Part shown: one piece after another, positions 27,942 to 39,189 of the stretch | How positions within the stretch are numbered: the first letter of the stretch is position 1 | Layout: each line of letters begins with the position of its first letter | Assembly (NCBI GenBank): GCA_014529385.2 | Contig: CM043948.1 | Location: forward strand, 25,864,268 to 25,928,267 | Source: Adiantum capillus-veneris | Taxonomy: Eukaryota > Streptophyta > Polypodiopsida > Polypodiales > Pteridaceae | Direction of reading: 5' to 3' | Length of the DNA: 64,000 nt | The notes under the pieces: model-generated | The model's input: the letters and a program-made list of their open reading frames with translations, nothing else | Database searches by the model: none | Told to the model about the DNA's origin: nothing | Position numbers and translations under genes: made by a program

Positions 27942-29383
27942 ATGGCTAACAATAACCAAGAGAGTAGAATAAACATTGATAACTTTGATTTTGCACATGA
28001 AGGTGCTAATGATGATTCCCTCGTGTTTTTCAATTATCTTGTTAGTAGGTTACACCAAGCTATAGGCAACCCTGCTTTGCAAGACAAAGTTACTCAACAA
28101 CTTCGTGCTTAAGGATTCCCCTTCCTCTCCAAGAGGAGAAAGATCTCAAGAGGCCTCTTGTGAAGAGACCCCAAAAAGAAGACTCTCTCCTGCACAAGAG
28201 GAGAATCCAAAGAGAAAGAAAGTAATAAATCTTTAAGTTCCTCTGAAGATGTGGCTCCACGAAGACGGTGGTCTAGAAGGTCACCAGCTCCTCCCAAGAG
28301 GAAACGGTCAACCCACAGTCTTTCTCCTCATCACTTTGAAATGGAAGAGAGGAAACAAAGGAAGAAAAGGGCAAGAAAGAGGTAACCCTCTTCTTGTTCT
28401 TATTCACCTTCCTCCTCTTCTGATGAAAGCTATGGCTATTCTCCTAGATAATATAAGAGGGAAGGACATCACAAATCTTACTCTGCATGGCAAAGGTCAC
28501 AAAAGCTCAAGAAGTTCAAAGAGGGATCAAAGAGTATCTCTTTTCTGATCTATGATGGCACCTTTGGTGCTACCGACAAAGAATTCAAGTATTGGTCTTA
28601 TTCCAACAATTTGATGCGGCCTTTGGAGACGAGGGCTTCACACAGTCCTCCAAGCTACACCATGTAGCTATGCACTTCAAAAAATCGGCTGGTCAAGGGT
28701 GGGCTAACCTTCCTGGCAACGACCAAGCCCCAAAGACATGGAAAAGTCTACGAGTTTCCATCATGAAGCAATTCCTTGCAAGCGATACAAAGGACAAAGT
28801 TCTTATCGAATGGCGCAGTTTGAAGCTTCTCGCCCATGAGTCTATCCACAAATATGAAGACATGTTTTGGTATTTACATCTCAAGGCTACTATCTTTCAA
28901 AAGATAGACTTCCCCAAGCAAAAGAATATTTTTTGTGCGATATTACCTGAAGAGATGGCCGAGTACGTCAACTCTCAACCGCCTAGTTCTTTAATTGAAG
29001 TAATCCACCACCCCATGGTTGCTTCACGCATCAATTTCCAACAAGGGGCTAGATGGAATGCCAAGCCCATGGAAAACAAAGAAAAAATTGATGCGAAGGG
29101 AAAAACCAATGCCCAAAATTATTCCCAAGGCAGTTTCCATAACAACAACAACAAGAACAATTGGTCCAAGGAGAAGGGAGTTTACAAAGGTAAAAACAAA
29201 CTCTCTCCTGAAGAGCTTGAATCTTTTTGCAAGGACCATAAATGTTTTAAGTCTGGGGAGCAAGGACATGGCTATTGTTCTTGCCCCAAGAGAAATGTTC
29301 GCAATGAGACTCCTAGAGCTTCCACCATTGAATCCCCAAAAGAGGATCCTCATTGCAAAGGATCACCTCTCTCCTATGCTTGA
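27942..29383 (+). pseudogene. gag: Decayed gag of element D
   Basis: A start-like region at 27942 (MANNNQESRINIDN) aligns with the gag start of element I (54482, MTHNNQENRRNIDS). Stops and frameshifts break 28100-28590. An open stretch 28592-29383 carries the Gag core (FDAAFGDEGF, HFKKSAGQGWANL, WKSLRVSIMKQF) and a zinc knuckle CFKSGEQGHGYCSC. In the knuckle the second cysteine is serine, as in element G. Confidence 0.75.
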
Positions 29384-29862
29384 GGAAAGATGAGGGAGCA
29401 TGATGCCTTCATCTTGTTTGACATGGTTGTACTCACAACTTCATATCAATGGAGTTGGGCACCAAGTTGGGCATTCAAGGTTTCGAGATGGGAGATACTG
29501 TAATTGCCCGATACCAGTTTCAAGGGACAGCAAGCCTCCGTCACTCCCTTGATTGGGATGTTGAGGCTTCATGTCCAAATCTATGTCGACAAATAAGACT
29601 TCTTTATCTCTCCTCTCCAATATGAGGATTCTATCCTAGGGGCACCATGGTTCAACCGCATCGCTGCCAACATGAAGTTCCGTGAAAGAAGAGTCTACTT
29701 CACCTTTAAGGGAAAGAGCATGTATATAGATGCTAGTGAGTCTGGTCATACTATACCACTTGTAAATGCTTTTTATTTTGATAAATCAATGAAAAGCTCA
29801 CTTTTTGCGTGCATGATTTTTGTCAAAGATTCCCTAAAAGGTCGTAAAAGCATGGCCTAATC
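29384..29862 (+). pseudogene. Protease remnant of element D, then RT deletion
   Basis: HDAFILFD matches the protease start of G, but the active site G-S-T that follows D in G is lost. The MYIDASESGHTIP segment (29690-29760) and FVKDSLKGRKSMA match the protease-RT linker of G. At about 29850 the sequence jumps to the end of RT, so the RT catalytic core is absent. Confidence 0.65.
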
Positions 29863-30450
29863 CAAGGAATCTACATGAGCTAGGAAGATTTATTGGTATG
29901 TGTGCATACTATAGATGCTTCATAGATAAATTTTCTCAAAGAAGAACGTTAAGTATTCATGGACTGCTAAGGAGCAAAATGCTTTTGACAAGCTCAAAGA
30001 GAAGCTTACCTCCCAACCACTCCTTATGCTTCCGGGACTCTCAAAGCCGTTTGAGGTCCAAGAAGGGCATGCCATAGCATATGAGAGCCGAAGATTCAAT
30101 ACAAATGAACGGGTCTTAGGCATTTATGCGAAAGAGCTTCTAGCTGTTCTACATGCCCTAGACACATGGAAGCACTATCTATTGGGGACTCCATTTATTT
30201 TACGAATAGACCACCAAAGTCTTAGGTACTTCATGATGCAAACCAAGCTTTTTGAAAAACAAATGAGGTGGTAAAATTTTCTTTCGAATTGTTTTTTCCA
30301 TATTACTCACATTGCGGGTAAGCACAATCAAGTGGCCAATGCACTTTCACGGGACGACCAAAAGTTAATGCGGTGTCTATAGAAATTCACAACGATCTAT
30401 CTTCTATAATAGATGAGTATGCTACTGACCCTGACATTTAAAGACATAAT
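29863..30450 (+). pseudogene. RT end and shortened RNase H of element D
   Basis: The WPNPRNLHELGRFIG-type RT end is followed by an RNase H with ELLAVLHALDTWKHYLLGTPF (30026-30274) and KHNQVANALS. The part between FEV and the AYESRRF motif is shorter than in related elements. Stops follow at 30272 and later. Confidence 0.65.
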
Positions 30451-30479
30451 GTCAGCCCTTGAGTTGGGGAAGAAAGAGG

Positions 30480-31213
30480 ATCCATTCACCTTGTAGGACG
30501 GTTATCTTCTCCATGGCAATAGACTATGTGTTACCCACTCCCTTCGTGTGAGAAAGTCATGTATGAATTACATGCTCCTTGCTATGCGGGGCATAGAGGT
30601 ATTCAACCTACTCTCTGAGGAATAGAGACGTATTTTTATTGTCCTTCCATGAAAGTGGACATACAAGAGTATGTTTCAAAATGTGTGGTATGCCAAAAGA
30701 CCAAGTATGATAGAGGGAAGCAACCTGGATTACTCCAGCCATTGCTAATCCCTAATTCACCATGGGAGAGTATATCCATGGATTTTATCTTTGGATTACC
30801 CAAGTCTATCCATGGGAATATGAAAATATGGACAATACTCAAGAGGTTTTTATTGTCCTTCCATGAAAGTGGACATACAAGAGTATGTTTCAAAATGTGT
30901 GGTATGCCAAAAGACCAAGTATGATAGAAGGAAGCAACCTGGATTACTGCAGCCATTGCTAATCCCTAATTCACCATGGGAGAGTATATCCATGGATTTT
31001 ATCTTTGGATTACCCAAGTCTATCCATGGGAATATGAAAATATGGACAATACTCGAGAGGTTTAGTAAGCAAGCACACTTTATTCCTGTCAAAAAGACTT
31101 TTAAGGCACACCAAATAAAAACTCTCTTCATATCACAAACTTTCAAACATCATGGACTTCCAACATCCATCATGCTAGATAGAGATCCTAGAATGACCAG
31201 TAATTTCAAAGAG
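30480..31213 (+). pseudogene. Integrase N-terminal part of element D, with a tandem duplication
   Basis: The zinc-binding end (SKCVVCQKTK) and the first catalytic Asp region (SMDFIFGLPKS) occur twice because 30634-30847 is repeated at 30848-31061 (period 214). The second copy continues to RDPRMTSN and then breaks at about 31208-31214 into inverted element C. Confidence 0.75.
30634..31061 (+). repeat. 214-bp tandem duplication in integrase of D
   Basis: Two near-identical units start TTTTTATTGTCC (ORF starts at 30649 and 30863). 214 is not a multiple of three, so the duplication shifts the frame. Confidence 0.9.
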
Positions 31214-32630
31214 GGTTGCCATTTGATGGGCTTTGATAGTCTTTTTGAGAGGTACAAAATGTGCTTGTTTGCTAAACCTGTCCACTATCGTACATATTCC
31301 TATATTCCCATGGATAGACTTGGGCAATCCAAAGATAAAATCCATGGATATGCTCTCCCATGGTGAATTAGGTATTGGCAAAGGTTGAAGCAATCCAAGT
31401 TGCTTCCCTCTATCAAATTTTGTCTTTTGGCATACCACACATTTTGAAATATACTCTTGTATGTTTGTTTTCATGGTAGGCTAATACAAGTACGTTTCTA
31501 TCCCTTTTAGAGTAGATTGAGTCCCTCTATGCCCCACATTAGGAGGAGCATGAGATTCATACATTACTTTCTCATGTAGTGAGTTAGTAACGCATAGTCT
31601 ATTTCCATAGAGAAGATAACCATCTTGTAGGGTAAATGGTTCTTCCTTCTTCCCTAGTGCAATGGATGAAATCACATCTTTGAAATTGAGATCGATAGTG
31701 TACTCATCTATCATAAATGATAGATCATTGTGAGTTGCTATGGATACCGCATTCACTCTTGGTTGTCTCAAGAGTGCATCGGCCACTTGATTATGCTTTC
31801 CAAAAATGTGAGCAATATGAAAATGAAATTGCAAAAGTAAATTTTCCCACCTCATTTGTTTGTCGAAGAGCTTGGTCTGTGTCATGAAGTACTTAGGGCT
31901 TTGGTGATCCGTTCGTAGAATGAAAGGAGTCCCCAGTAAATAGTGCTTCCATGAATCTAGTGAATGTATAAAAACTAAGAGTTCCTTCTCATATATGCCT
32001 TCAGCATGCTCAACATGGTCGAGCCTTCGACTTTCTTAGGCTATGGTATGCCCTTCTTGGAGCAAAACAACTCAAAGGAAATCACCACAAGCGTCACATT
32101 GGACCTCAAATGGCTTTGAGAGATCAAATAGTGTAAGCACATGTTGAGAGATAAGCTTCTCTTTAAGCTTTTCAAAAGAGTTTTTCTCTAGGTGGACTAT
32201 ATATACCTAGCATTTTTCGATGTTAGGTCATGTAATGGTCCCGCAATTTGTGAGAACCTTTCTATGAAGAGTCTATAGTATGCACACGTACCTATAAAGC
32301 TTCTTAGTTCATGCAGATGCCTTGGATTAGGCCATCCTTTTATTACCTCTAACTTTGATGGATCCATTTGGATGCCATTTTGAGAGATAATGTGACCTAA
32401 ATATTGAATCTCTTGTAACAAAAAATTCACTTTTCTTTGTATTTATATAAAGCTTATTCTCTCATAAAACTTGAAATATTACCTAGAGGTGTTGCTTGTG
32501 TTCGTCTAATAAATTAGAGTAGATGATTATATAATCAAAGAACACTTCAGTAAAGGTTTGGTGAGGCTTGAATATCTTCTCAATCAGGCGGTTAAATGTG
32601 GCTGGTGCATTGGTCAAGCCAAAAGGCATT
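31214..32630 (-). mobile_element. Element C: gypsy pol fragment (RT to integrase), both ends truncated
   Basis: On the - strand: RT from [12 protein letters not shown] (32630), a catalytic box FFDYIIIYS where the usual FFDD has the second Asp replaced by Tyr, RT end (32430-32197), RNase H (31885-31481, KHNQVADALLR) and integrase zinc finger plus the first core segment (31474-31214). It has stops between segments. It joins B at 32628-32632 and D at 31208-31214. Confidence 0.75.
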
Positions 32631-35526
32631 CGCTTGCGTGGCTTTCCTCTTGTAGTAGTCGTAAGCTGCTTCTCTTTTCCACTCAAGTTCCACTAATGCA
32701 AGAAGTCGATCCATCCATACCTCTTGATCATCTTGTGTGCCTTTTCCATGAAGCCGCATTGTTGGAATGTTGAGTTCGATAGGCTGCAAGGCCTCTTGAC
32801 CATACACCAAGTGAAATGGCGTGAACTCTGTTGCCTCCCTATATGTGGTTCGATATGCCCACAAGGCACCATCCAAGAAGTCATCCCATAAATTTGTTTT
32901 GTTTTGCACCATCTTTCTAATGATGGCTACAATGACACCATTATCCTTCTCCACCAAACCATTTGACTGTGGGTAGTAGGGTGTGCTATGACGATGTAGA
33001 ATGTGAAGCTCTTCACAAAATTCTGTGAGTAAACCCTTCTTGAACCTTGGACCATTATCAAAAACAATCTCCAGAGGTGTGCAAAATCTACAACAAATAT
33101 TAGTGTAGACAAACTTGCTCACTGTTTTCCCATTTACCCTTGTCACACTTTGAGCCTCTACCCACCTAGTCATGTAGTCCACAACCACTAGAATGTAGAG
33201 TTTACCATTCTTTGTTCTAGGCAGAGGACCCATAGCATCAATGCCCCATCTTTCAAAGGGTCCATTTGCAAGCACTATTAGCCACGGGCCATGCACCAAC
33301 CTTCTATTTCCATTTATTTGACAATTGTGACAGCTTTTACACCAATGTTGGCCATCCACATGCAAGCTTGGCCAAACATACCCCGCAAGAAAAATCTTCT
33401 TCACAGTTAATTCTTGGGCAAAATGACCACCACATGCCTCTTCATGCAAACCTTTTAGAATGGCTAGAATTTCCTCGATGGTTGGTACTCTTCTACACAC
33501 TTGATCCTTCCCTCTTTGATAAAGGGAGCCTTCTAGGAAGAAATAGAAACTTGCCTTCTTCATGAGTCTCCTCTTTTGAGCTTTTGTGAAGTCTTGTGGA
33601 AACTGGCCCTCCAAAATGTAGCCAATAATGGGAGCCAATGACTCCAATCCCTGGTATCTCGGTTGCTCTACAGCTGGTTGCCACCATGATGACCTGCACT
33701 TCTTCCTCAACACATGTAACTGCTTGTTGTGCAAGTAAATTGGCATCTTCATTTTGTTTCCTAGGAATATGATATAGTTGAACTTCTTCAAACTGATTAA
33801 ACAACCTACGAATGGTATGAACCTTGGTCCTGAGGCTTTCATTCTTGCATGCCCAAATGCCTTAAATCTGTTTAACAATGAGAAGTGCATCTCCCTTTAC
33901 CATGAGACGTTGTATACCTTGTCCAATGCATATCTTTAAACCATGAAGTATTGTGTCGTATTCTGATTCATTGTTGCTAGTTGAACCTGGTAGATTGACC
34001 TTCTCTTTCATGACCACCTATCCACTTGGGTTGAGCAACACTAGCCCTCCCCCTGCTTTTCCTGTGACTCGTTGAAAAGCTCCATCAAAGAACAAAGTAA
34101 AAGAATTAGGAATACTTTTTGGTGGTGGCAATGGTAGAGTCTTTACTTTAGGAACCTTAGTCTCCTTTTCATGCACCCTATAAGTGAGAATCCCTGCCAA
34201 TTGTGCACGCACACTTTCTTCTACCTTGAAAGAGTATTGAAACTCTTGCAACTCCATAATCCACTTTGAGATCCTAGTACTAAGATTCATTTGAGATGAC
34301 ACCCAAGGGAACAAATTTTCTGCAGTGAGAATTACAAAAGGTTTTGGTAGCAGGTAGGATCTAAACTTTCTCACCGCAAACATGAGAGAAAGCATCATGA
34401 GTTCTGCTTCTGTGTAGTCTCTCTCCAAAGCATTCATGACCCTACTAGCAAAGTAGATGGGTCGCATCCTTGTACTGTGGGGATCTTGTTGTAGCAACAC
34501 AGCACCAATTGTTTCTTTCCCAGCACTAGAGCTAACAAAGAATGTGTACTCCCAACAAGGAGGCATGAGTGTTGGTAGCTCTGACAAAATGACTTTAATG
34601 TTACAAAAGTACTCTTCAAGCTCATTAGACCAAACAAACTCAACTTATTGTGTCAACTTTTGCAAAGGGTGAAGTAACTCCGAGGCTAAGTGAATGAAGC
34701 GTGACATATAATTCACCTTTTGAATGAATGAGATGACCTCTTTGAGATTCTTGGGTGATGGGAGCTCAATAAGAGCCTTTGACTTTGAAGGATCCACCTC
34801 AATGCCTTTATAGGAAACCTTGTGACCAAGCAAGATCACTTCATCCTCACCTATGTGACACTTGTCTGGGTTGAGTTGACCTCCCATGTCGTAGAGCTTC
34901 TTTAAACCTTCTTCTACCCTTTGTAGATGCAATGATTTTGAGCTATAAATGCAAAAATCATCAATAAAAACCCTAATGGACTTTCCAAAGAATGCTTGAA
35001 ACACCATGTTCATGAAGCGTTGGAAAGTTGCAGGAGCATTCGTCAGGCCAAATGGCATGACTCTAAAAGCATAACAACCCCAAGGAGTGATGAAGGTTGT
35101 TTTCAACTGATCTTTCAATGCGATACCTATTTGAAAGTAACCCGAGTAGCCATCACACACATTGTACTTCTCATGACCAGCTACCTCATTTAGTATCTCA
35201 TCCTGAAATGGGAGGGGAAAGTGATCTCTTTTGGTTGCCTCATTGAGTGGGCGGTAATCCACACACACCCTCCACTTGCCATTTTTCTTAGGAGTGACAA
35301 CAACGGGAGAGATCCACTCTCAATTCTCCACTAGATAAATGAAACCTGCTGCTAGAAGATTTCTTACCTTCTTGAGTAAAGCCTGCTCCTTGATGACTCC
35401 TAGCCTTCGTAGCTTTTGAGCCTTAGGTGTGGCCTCTGGCTTCAACTCAATTTTGTGTTGCACATCATCTACTCCATGTACATCGGTGTAGTCTTTAGCA
35501 AAAAGCCTAGGAAATTTCCTTAACAC
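32631..35526 (-). pseudogene. pol: Broken pol of element B
   Basis: RT N-terminus at 35526-35320 (FPRLFAKDYTDVHGVDDVQH); RT core at 35268-34645 with [26 protein letters not shown] and FIDD; RNase H and second RNase H at 34587-34018; rest of the second RNase H and integrase at 33890-32631 with the zinc finger and GIDAMG, FDNGP, LVEKDNG. Single-base stops separate the blocks (for example TAA near 34643, TAG near 34018, TGA near 35318) and there is a frameshift near 33680. The C-terminal part present in A is missing. Confidence 0.8.
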
Positions 35527-36773
35527 ACCTTTGAACTCCTCTCTTTCATCTTTGTAAGTGTTGTAGACAACATACCTTCTAACTTTCCTTCATCTTGCAA
35601 ATTTTGGTTCTCTTGAGTACCTACCTCTTCCAAACCTTGACAAGAGGTCTCTTGGTTGGTTGGCTTAAACTTTACCCCCATGACTTCGATGGAAGACTCC
35701 TCTTCAGTAATGTTGCCGCTACTTTCTTCTTCTGAAGTGTTATTGGTCCAATCTTCTTCCGTCTCACTTTGAGATGATTCTTCATGGAGCTCCTCTTGGC
35801 GTTGCTCCTTCATGTCATAGACAACCTTCTTATGATTGTCGTTCCTGCAGATTAATTTTTCACTCTCCCAATCCTGCAAAGCTCGCATTTTCATTAGCCA
35901 TGGTCTTCCTGAGATAAATGGATAACCACGTCCCTTGGTTGACATAACATAAAAATCCACCGCCTTCTTAATGCCAAAGGCCTCTACAAAAACATTTTTA
36001 CAAATGCCTACACACCTAGCTTTGCTATTGTTTGCCATCTTCACTTTGATTTCAGGTGTCTGATGGATGTGCATGCCTAGTCTTTGCATGAGTCCCTCTG
36101 TCATGATGCAAATTTGTGCACCCCCATCCACTAGACCTTTCCTAACCAATCTTCCTTTGATGTAACAATCTAGCGAAGGTGTAATATCCTCATTCATTTC
36201 AGCATGTGCAATTTTTATAGCAAGCACACTCTCTTTTACCTTTCTCCTAGTGCTAACTGCCCTTGTTAGATCCCTCCTAACTTGTGGACATAATGCAAGA
36301 AATTGAGGCCATGAGATATCAGGACCCTTACCTCTCATGTCTTCCAACAAGTTGTACGGAGCCATACCATGTCCAAGAGGGAAGTCTTGGAGGTTAATAC
36401 GATGTCGCGTCCTCTTGGTTTCCTTGGCCTCCTTTTCCTTCTTTTCTTGTCCATGGTCACTTTGTGACGTAACTCCTTCTTTCTCCTTACCTTTTCCTCG
36501 GCCATGCTTAATGCCATTTGCTTCCAGGTCAACCTCATTGGAATTTGTCACCTCTACCACATGCACATTTGGGTCTGGCAAAGGAGAAACTCCTTCCACT
36601 CCTTGTGGAGGTGGTCTTGCTCCATTTGGCCTTTGTAGAAGCCGTGGTTGTTTACTAGTTCCTTCACCTGCATTCATCACTGGGTATTTCAAGTTAGGTC
36701 TCCCTGGCTCCCCACGGGGCCAAGGACAATTATACATCCCATGTCCAGACTCTCCGCAATTCCAACATTGCAA
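35520..36773 (-). pseudogene. Gag C-terminus and protease of element B
   Basis: Zinc knuckle CWNCGESGHGMYNC at the start, a charged linker (KEKEG...KKEKEAKETKR), then a retropepsin-like domain with LVDGGAQICIM and GRPWLMK. An acidic tail follows. It is in the same frame as the upstream gag part and separated from it by one TAA. The frame is lost near 35580, before RT. Confidence 0.75.
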
Positions 36774-36818
36774 GACTCTCCTGGGTTGTGGTGGCTCTCG
36801 CTCTTCTGACTTCTTTGC

Positions 36819-37505
36819 TTATCTCTTGGGACCTACAGTTTGTGCAAGGTGAATTGACAGGGTGCTTAAAGATTCATTTAACTTCTCAATCATTTCCACC
36901 GTTACCTCAGGAAGCTCCTTAGATGTTGATGCTTGTGACTTACCTTTGGGTATAAGACGTTCTATTAGAACCTTTCCCCTTAAGCACTTGAGTTTCCTAT
37001 ATTTCTCAGCAGCACTAGTTTCAGCTGCATCAAAGGTAGCAGGTTCACCCACCTCAACTTTTACCTTAAGGTCAAGAAAGAGCCCGGCTATGAACCTCTC
37101 CTTCTTTAGGAACTCTGCACCATCACCAAGGCTAGCAACATTTCTCACCCATACAGCCCAAAGACGTATAAACTCTTGCTTGTATAAGTAGTAGTCATCT
37201 AAGTCTTTTTGTTTGTTAGAAACAATGTCTTGCCATAGCTTTTGAGCGTTTTGGGGATCAAAGAAGTATCTCTTGAAATGATTGACAAATTCCGTGTAAT
37301 TCCCTTTAACTTCCTCAGGCAAAGAGTCAAACCAAGTGCTAGCATCTTTCCTAAGGACCACCTCAAACATCTCTACACGTTCTTGATCAGTTACTATCCT
37401 CTTGATACGACAAGACATCTTGAAATTTGCTAAAAATAATTCTGCATTCTCTCCTGGCTCTCCAAAGAAAAGAGGATACCTAGACATTTGGCGTTGGCTT
37501 TCCAT
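36819..37505 (-). pseudogene. gag: Gag N-terminal part of element B
   Basis: It starts MESQRQMSRYPLFFGEPGEN and contains a Gag core (WFDSLPEEVKGNYTEFVNHF, KQEFIRLWAVWVRN). It ends at an in-frame TAA, after which the same frame continues with the zinc knuckle, so it was probably one Gag. Confidence 0.75.
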
Positions 37506-38101
37506 TGAATTGATTTCAAAGTGACACAGGTTTTTGTTTTTCTTTCTTAAAAAGATTTACACAATAATATTTTCTAAATTGCAATCTACAACAAAATAAA
37601 AATATTCACATCAAATGACTTACGATAATCAATAAGAGGCAGGATGACAGGGTTTGGTGACGCGAAAATTTCTCCCACTCTTTGGACACCAAACATGAAC
37701 ACCATACGTTGTTAAAAATGGATTTTTCTACTAATTGCAATATTTATTCTAATGTGTGGAGTGAAATGAAAGGGGAAAACCTCTATTCCTGGGCCATTAT
37801 CCATGGTATATGCATGACCAAATTCTTAAAACAAAACAAAAATATAGACGTCCAAACTAAGGTCGTACCTAATGAGAGGCAAAGAAAAAGGCTTTACTGA
37901 AGCATTTATCTCAGCCAACCTAAGAGGGCCCAAAAGTCTACAAATCACTCGCTGAAATTGTAATTTTGTGCTTACAATGATATGCACCTTTTAACCTTCC
38001 AATATGAACAAATGGATGATACAAATCTTTGTGATTCATGCAAGCTACTTGATTATGCTAAAGTTTGAGCCTACACAAAACATACACAAGCCCTCCTCCC
38101 T
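37506..38101 (-). other. Leader of element B
   Basis: It matches 12-560 of element A. The two small leader frames are recognisable but broken: one extra base in the first, one TAA in the second. Confidence 0.75.
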
Positions 38102-38118
38102 CCTCTGTGGGGGCACCA
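38102..38118 (-). other. Primer binding site of element B
   Basis: On the - strand TGGTGCCCCCACAGAGG begins three bases after the LTR end. The matching tRNA was not identified. Confidence 0.6.
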
Positions 38119-38121
38119 AAT

Positions 38122-39144
38122 TGAGGCGGTCCGGGGCGGGCAACAAGAGAGGCGACCTCTAAACATCCCTCAAGGCTCCCGTGCTGCTCAATTGGGGCTG
38201 GGGCAACCACAAGCACAACACAACAACAAACCCACAACCAAACCCAAACAAGATAGGGGCACCACCTAGTTATGGTATGCGAACTAGGACGCAAGAGAGA
38301 TTTTGTCACAGCTAAGAAGATGTGCCACAAAACACACACAAGCAACCTCACAACAAGACACACACAAAATGAACCAATAAGAGCTAGAGCAAAGGGAAGA
38401 GAGAAAGGGAGGGATCTTGAGTAATACCTTATTTGTGGCTTGCGAATGGAGATGGTTCGTTATGTTGCTATCGTAGAGCTTGTACAAAAACTCACTCAAT
38501 GCTTAGTGAATGCTAAACATTGCCAAAACACACACACTGTCTTAGGGTGTGGGAGACCTCTCACCACAATACACTCTTACAATGGATACAAAATTGGCAA
38601 TGAAAAACACACTAAAACACTTTCTAAAATCAAGATCAACCGATAGAAACTCAAAATACACAAGTCACCTTGAATTCACCAAACTGTATTGCACAAATGG
38701 AAGGATGAAGATTTGAACGTCGAATCACGCCTTTGATGCACCAAACCTCAATTTATTGATGATAGAGGAACATATACAATAGTGCTTTTGAGATTTTGGA
38801 CTCACACTCTCTCACTTGCAATGTGTAGCTTGAAAACTTCTCTCACACCAAGAGTGAAGCTCACAAAATGGTTGCTACACCTAAGTCTCTCCTCACGCAT
38901 AGAGTGTTGGGGTGCTATGTGAGATATTGGAGGTTGTTTGACAAGAAGGAGAGGGGCCTATTTATAGGTTGGAGACCCCTCATTAAGATTATTAAAAATC
39001 CTAATTTACAAGCTAACAAATCAGGATTATGACTTTTTTTGAATATCAAAACATTGCGGGCCTTCTTTGTCTGCTTGAGTCATGGATGTGGCTCAAAAGA
39101 GAGCATTATTGATGGTAGATAAGGTGAAAGTAGAGTTTTAATGA

Positions 39145-39189
<45 letters not shown>

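Larger units (their letters stand above)
25498..31213 (+). mobile_element. Element D: defective gypsy element (C/D/F/G family), 3' part lost
   Basis: It contains a 5' LTR, Met-type primer site, decayed gag and protease, an RT deletion, a shortened RNase H and the start of integrase. It ends where it meets element C head to head. Its LTR start (TGTCATAAAA) and proteins match elements C, F, G and I. The 3' integrase half and 3' LTR are missing from the window. Confidence 0.8.
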
